Below are positions 6,146-7,404 of a stretch of 7,404 nt of DNA, piece after piece. The stretch comes from Bacillota bacterium. Lineage in GTDB: Bacteria; Bacillota; Clostridia; Christensenellales; DTU072. The translations under genes and the position numbers were made by a program. Location of the stretch: assembly GCA_023394875.1 (NCBI GenBank), contig JAEXAB010000006.1:1-7404 (forward strand), in the 5' to 3' direction. Position 1 is the stretch's first letter; every line of letters begins with the position of its first letter. The notes under the pieces were generated by a model that worked only from the letters and a program-made list of their open reading frames with translations, did not search any database and was not told the DNA's origin.

Positions 6146-6229
6146 TTAGTTATAGGCAATCTTCGCATAACCATTATTGATTATGCGAAGATGTGTCCTG
6201 ATAATATTTCCTATTATCTTTTTCCCCAC
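6146..6229 (-). CDS. Possible small protein of 27 residues (speculative)
   Basis: Minus strand GTG at 6229, preceded by GGGAGG (6240-6235) at a 5-nt spacing, opens a frame reading MGKKIIGNIIRTHLR... and ending in TAA at 6146. The product would be basic, Ile/Asn-rich and without a clear membrane segment. The frame contains the 12-bp inverted repeat at 6159-6192, so the coding potential could be incidental. The good RBS is the only positive sign; no family is recognised and no convincing promoter is visible. A minus-strand terminator follows at 6110-6088. Confidence 0.2.
   Translation of the reverse strand: MGKKIIGNIIRTHLRIINNGYAKIAYN
6159..6192. repeat. Perfect 12-bp inverted repeat with 10-bp spacer
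   Basis: ATCTTCGCATAA (6159-6170) and TTATGCGAAGAT (6181-6192) are exact reverse complements around CCATTATTGA. No T tract follows on either strand, so this is not an ordinary terminator. The arms are GC-richer than the surroundings. It could be a recombinase or regulator site or the hairpin of a mobile-element remnant. Confidence 0.7.
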
Positions 6230-6489
6230 TAACACCTCCCAATTTTTTTCAATTAATTTAATACCATAAGGAGACTCTAATATAGAGTTTTGTTATGTTT
6301 AGATTTTAGCTTTTGTATAATATTGAAATAACAAATAAATTACTGTTTTGTATAGAATATAAATTGTTTTATGGAACCTACACTTGAATTATAGCAAATA
6401 CGATTTTGATATTCAAGTAGGAATAAAAAATAATCATAATTATATTAGCGCTATTTCGGATTTTCTTTTTGCACACCTTTACTTACTTG

Positions 6490-6590
6490 TATATAACAGC
6501 GGTGACAGCAGGGCGTGTGCTTGTCTTGATACTCCGTCCCTCGTCGGCTTGCAAAAATGCAAGCCCAAGCTACGGACTCGGTCATGGGTA
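6490..6590. repeat. GC-rich hairpin element, possible dispersed intergenic repeat
   Basis: A block of about 100 bp with about half GC sits in DNA of roughly a quarter GC. It contains a perfect GGCTTGC (6546-6552)/GCAAGCC (6559-6565) stem with loop AAAAAT, extended by TCCGT (6533-6537)/ACGGA (6572-6576) across an internal loop. Minus-strand translation of the block gives a Cys/His/Arg-rich peptide (TPCCHRCYIQVSK) of a kind I associate with spurious ORFs in repeated intergenic elements of gut Clostridia. That is an impression from memory, not a search result. Confidence 0.4.
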
Positions 6591-6603
6591 TAATATAATT
6601 AAA

Positions 6604-6646
6604 TCCAATAAAAAAAGGTAGCTTTTTTGCTACCATTTTTTATTGG
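6604..6646. terminator. Terminator of the tRNA-Thr locus (minus strand; bidirectional)
   Basis: GGTAGC (6617-6622) and GCTACC (6629-6634) form the core stem around six Ts. The outer CCAATAAAAAA and TTTTTTATTGG arms extend it. On the minus strand it lies directly after the tRNA CCA and is followed by seven Ts, exactly where a tRNA terminator belongs. Confidence 0.9.
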
Positions 6647-6688
6647 AGCTATTGATGGGACTTGAACCCATGCCCTCGTCCTTACCAA
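6644..6688 (-). pseudogene. 3' half of tRNA-Thr (anticodon GGU); 5' half missing
   Basis: Minus strand, 5' to 3': anticodon loop TTGGTAA (6688-6682), 3' anticodon stem GGACG (6681-6677), variable loop AGGGC, T stem ATGGG with loop TTCAAGT and CCCAT (6671-6655), acceptor strand CAATAGC (6654-6648), discriminator T and encoded CCA (6646-6644). Everything is canonical. Upstream of the loop, where CGTCC and the D arm should be, the sequence reads AGGTT and does not pair with GGACG; no matching 5' half (GCTATTG...CGTCC) occurs up to the window end. It is therefore a non-functional tRNA remnant. Orientation and terminator show that chromosome lies to the left and foreign DNA to the right of 6688. 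Confidence 0.85.
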
Positions 6689-6693
6689 AACCT
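6677..6693. other. Inferred attachment-site core (attR-type) at a tRNA-Thr anticodon loop
   Basis: The abrupt change from tRNA to unrelated sequence falls at the anticodon loop, one of the classical target positions of tyrosine recombinases, whose 7-bp crossover region often equals this loop. Core: CGTCC-TTACCAA-AACCT on the plus strand. The left arm comes from the chromosome and the right from the element. Confidence 0.65.
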
Positions 6694-6819
6694 ATTCGCC
6701 GTTCAAATGTCTTGCAAATCTCATAAAAACAGCCCTTTCTTGCACTTTTCGGGCGATTTATCTCGCATTTCTTGAAATAACTTTCACAGCTTTTGCATCT
6801 TTTCTATCTTTTGACGATA

Positions 6820-6854
6820 TTTTATGCCTTTTTTTATGCCAAAAGTTTTATGCC
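6820..6854. repeat. Three direct repeats of TTTTATGCC (possible integrase arm sites)
   Basis: Exact copies lie at 6820-6828, 6832-6840 and 6846-6854, spaced 12 and 14 bp, about 130-165 bp inside the inferred att core. Tyrosine integrases bind short direct arm-type repeats at such distances. In AT-rich DNA the match is modest evidence. Confidence 0.45.
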
Positions 6855-6901
6855 TTTTCACTAATTATATCTTGCAGATAAAGCTTTGCTTATATTAAGA
6901 G

Positions 6902-6930
6902 TTTACACTATAGAATAAAAATGATATGAT
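6902..6930 (+). promoter_or_regulatory. Strong promoter for a gene-less transcript
   Basis: TTTACA (6902-6907), 17-bp spacer, TATGAT (6925-6930). The start is predicted near 6937. No credible coding sequence follows for about 300 bases. Confidence 0.65.
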
Positions 6931-6936
6931 AATGAG

Positions 6937-7120
6937 CATATATGTTCCAACAGACCAATCACGTTGAGTGCGTAGTATTGATAACAAGAGTAAAAGATTG
7001 AGTGTGCTGAAAACCCTTATATATCAATGCTTTTAGCACACATGGGTGTGAAACCCACCAGGCGAAAAACATGAAAATATCGCTTCGTGGAAACAAGTCC
7101 ATAAAGGCGGTTTTTGATAG
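6937..7120 (+). ncRNA. Putative structured non-coding RNA of unknown class
   Basis: Downstream of the promoter, helices can be drawn as GTGTGCT (7002-7008)/AGCACAC (7035-7041), CACAC (7037-7041)/GTGTG (7046-7050), TGGGT (7043-7047)/ACCCA (7053-7057), and a bulged 10-bp stem CCAC-AGGCGA (7055-7065) with TCGCTT-GTGG (7080-7090). GTATTGATA (6975-6983) also matches TATCAATGC (7022-7030) in a crossing position. Several are mutually exclusive, as in a switching leader. The 3' end is undefined. A group II intron 5' fragment (GTGTG at 7002) is an alternative, but no domain V is visible. Confidence 0.4.
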
Positions 7121-7124
7121 TCAA

Positions 7125-7211
7125 GTGGTCAGGTTAGATGTCAGGGGTCATGAGTGGTCAGGTTAGATGTTTTTTCGGATATTTTTGAGGTTGTGTGGTC
7201 AGGTTGGATGT
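7125..7211 (+). repeat. Three 17-bp direct repeats GTGGTCAGGTTRGATGT, IS21-like end or regulator sites
   Basis: Copies lie at 7125-7141, 7154-7170 and 7195-7211; the first two are identical, the third has G for A at position 12. IS21-family ends carry multiple direct repeats starting with TG, and this arrangement upstream of a gene resembles a left end. The gene that follows does not look like IstA, so the repeats could instead be operator sites. Confidence 0.8.
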
Positions 7212-7239
7212 TTGACAAATATTGCGGAAACTAAAAATA

Positions 7240-7245
7240 AGGAGG
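7240..7245 (+). promoter_or_regulatory. Ribosome binding site of the terminal gene
   Basis: AGGAGG (7240-7245) lies six bases before ATG 7252, a near-ideal Shine-Dalgarno that fixes the start. A TTGACA (7212-7217) overlaps the end of the third direct repeat, but the matching -10 is poor. Confidence 0.85.
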
Positions 7246-7251
7246 CCAATT

Positions 7252-7404
7252 ATGAACGAAAAGTTTACACTATTTTTAAACGAGGTTCCGCCGAATCTTC
7301 AGGAGTTTGTTCTTGAATTAGACGATTATCTTTTGGGGAAAGAGTGCAAGAGAAAGATTGAACCTGCAAAGAACGGATATGTTACCACATATATGCTTCC
7401 GGGC
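7252..7404 (+). CDS. Hypothetical protein, N-terminal 51 residues only
   Basis: ATG at 7252 after AGGAGG opens a frame of 51 codons that runs off the window. Visible residues start MNEKFTLFLNEVPP, continue through a predicted helix (NLQEFVLELDDYLLGKE, 15-31), then CKRKIEPAKNGYVTTYMLPG, which looks like the beginning of a small alpha/beta fold. No signal peptide or transmembrane segment is seen, and no catalytic motif is recognisable in what is visible. The pattern helix-C-K/R-x-K-I-x2-A-K-x-GY resembles small uncharacterised Firmicute proteins that I cannot name with confidence. It sits immediately after the triple repeat, on inferred mobile DNA, so it may be cargo or a first gene of an IS21-like element. 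Confidence 0.75.
   Translation, partial: MNEKFTLFLNEVPPNLQEFVLELDDYLLGKECKRKIEPAKNGYVTTYMLPG

Larger units (their letters stand above)
6060..6640. other. 580-bp region without a convincing gene
   Basis: Besides the terminator, the 12-bp inverted repeat and the GC-rich hairpin listed separately, this AT-rich stretch holds a small hairpin ACTCTA/TAGAGT (6274-6288) followed by TTTT, and an 8-bp dyad ACTTGAAT (6382-6389)/ATTCAAGT (6411-6418). Open frames here are short and lack plausible ribosome sites or protein-like composition. Confidence 0.6.
6689..7404. mobile_element. End of an integrated genetic element (inferred), continuing past the window
   Basis: All DNA right of the tRNA fragment is inferred to belong to an element that integrated into tRNA-Thr(GGU). 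The visible 716 bp carry no integrase gene but hold 9-bp direct repeats, a promoter with a structured non-coding stretch, triple 17-bp repeats and the beginning of one gene. The intact tRNA and the other att site should lie at the far end, outside the window. Confidence 0.55.

Noticed and set aside
6262..6300. AAGGAG (6268-6273) as an RBS for a plus-strand gene
   Set aside because: The nearest ATG is about 20 nt away and no frame of useful length follows.
6451..6636. Minus-strand open frame of 61 codons over the GC-rich hairpin
   Set aside because: No ribosome site, it overlaps the tRNA terminator and hairpin, and the Cys/His/Arg-rich composition is typical of translated non-coding repeats.
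6644..6700. 3' end of tmRNA (ssrA)
   Set aside because: The GGACG before the T arm recalls tmRNA, but here it is the 3' anticodon stem followed by a normal 5-nt variable loop, and no tag-peptide reading frame is present.
7002..7120. 5' end of a group II intron starting GTGTG
   Set aside because: The GTGTGCT pairs locally, no domain V or reverse transcriptase is visible, and the next 130 bp are direct repeats and a separate gene. Kept only as an alternative.
6900..7273. 12-bp direct repeat AGTTTACACTAT at 6900-6911 and 7262-7273
   Set aside because: One copy lies in a promoter -35 and the other in codons of the terminal gene; no matching flanks, so likely chance in AT-rich DNA.
6644..7404. 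tRNA-Thr interrupted by a group I intron in the anticodon loop
   Set aside because: No 5' tRNA half (GCTATTG...CGTCC) is present on the minus strand within the remaining 716 bp and no group I core is evident; bacterial tRNA introns are usually shorter than that.

Overview
The window looks like a low-GC, Gram-positive-type chromosome, probably an uncultured Clostridia-like Firmicute. Base composition is AT-rich. Promoters are near-consensus sigma-A type, there is a lipobox lipoprotein, and a Mn2+ riboswitch of the yybP-ykoY class drives a manganese exporter. TGA is used as a stop and TGG as Trp, so the genetic code looks standard. No species can be named from the sequence alone.

Layout: positions 1-127 are the left end of an IS3-family (IS150-like) insertion sequence whose transposase orfA runs off the left edge. 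Positions 167-3070 hold a two-gene operon: a large secreted lipoprotein of unknown function, transcribed from a promoter so close to the ATG that the mRNA should be leaderless, followed by a C69/secernin-like peptidase and a strong terminator. Positions 3086-4323 hold an MFS transporter with its own promoter. It converges, with overlapping stop codons, on a minus-strand pnuC-type nicotinamide riboside/NMN transporter (4320-5015) that has a leader of about 105 nt. Positions 5203-6059 hold promoter, manganese riboswitch, intrinsic terminator and mntP. The riboswitch logic (P1, anti-antiterminator, antiterminator, terminator) can be read directly. MntP carries an unusual run of five Cys residues spaced exactly five apart.

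Positions 6060-6640 have no convincing protein gene. They hold a bidirectional terminator, a 12-bp inverted repeat, a GC-rich hairpin element that may be a dispersed repeat, and the terminator of a tRNA.

The most informative junction is at 6644-6688. The minus strand carries exactly the 3' half of a tRNA-Thr (anticodon loop TTGGTAA, 3' anticodon stem, variable loop, T arm, acceptor, CCA), followed by its terminator, but the 5' half is replaced by unrelated DNA. This is the pattern left when a tyrosine-recombinase element integrates at an anticodon loop. DNA from 6689 rightward is therefore inferred to be the end of an integrated element. It contains three 9-bp direct repeats near the junction (possible integrase arm sites), a strong promoter followed by a gene-less, highly structured stretch (possible ncRNA), three 17-bp direct repeats resembling the multiple terminal repeats of IS21-like elements, and the start of an unrecognised protein gene cut by the window end. 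No integrase gene is visible.
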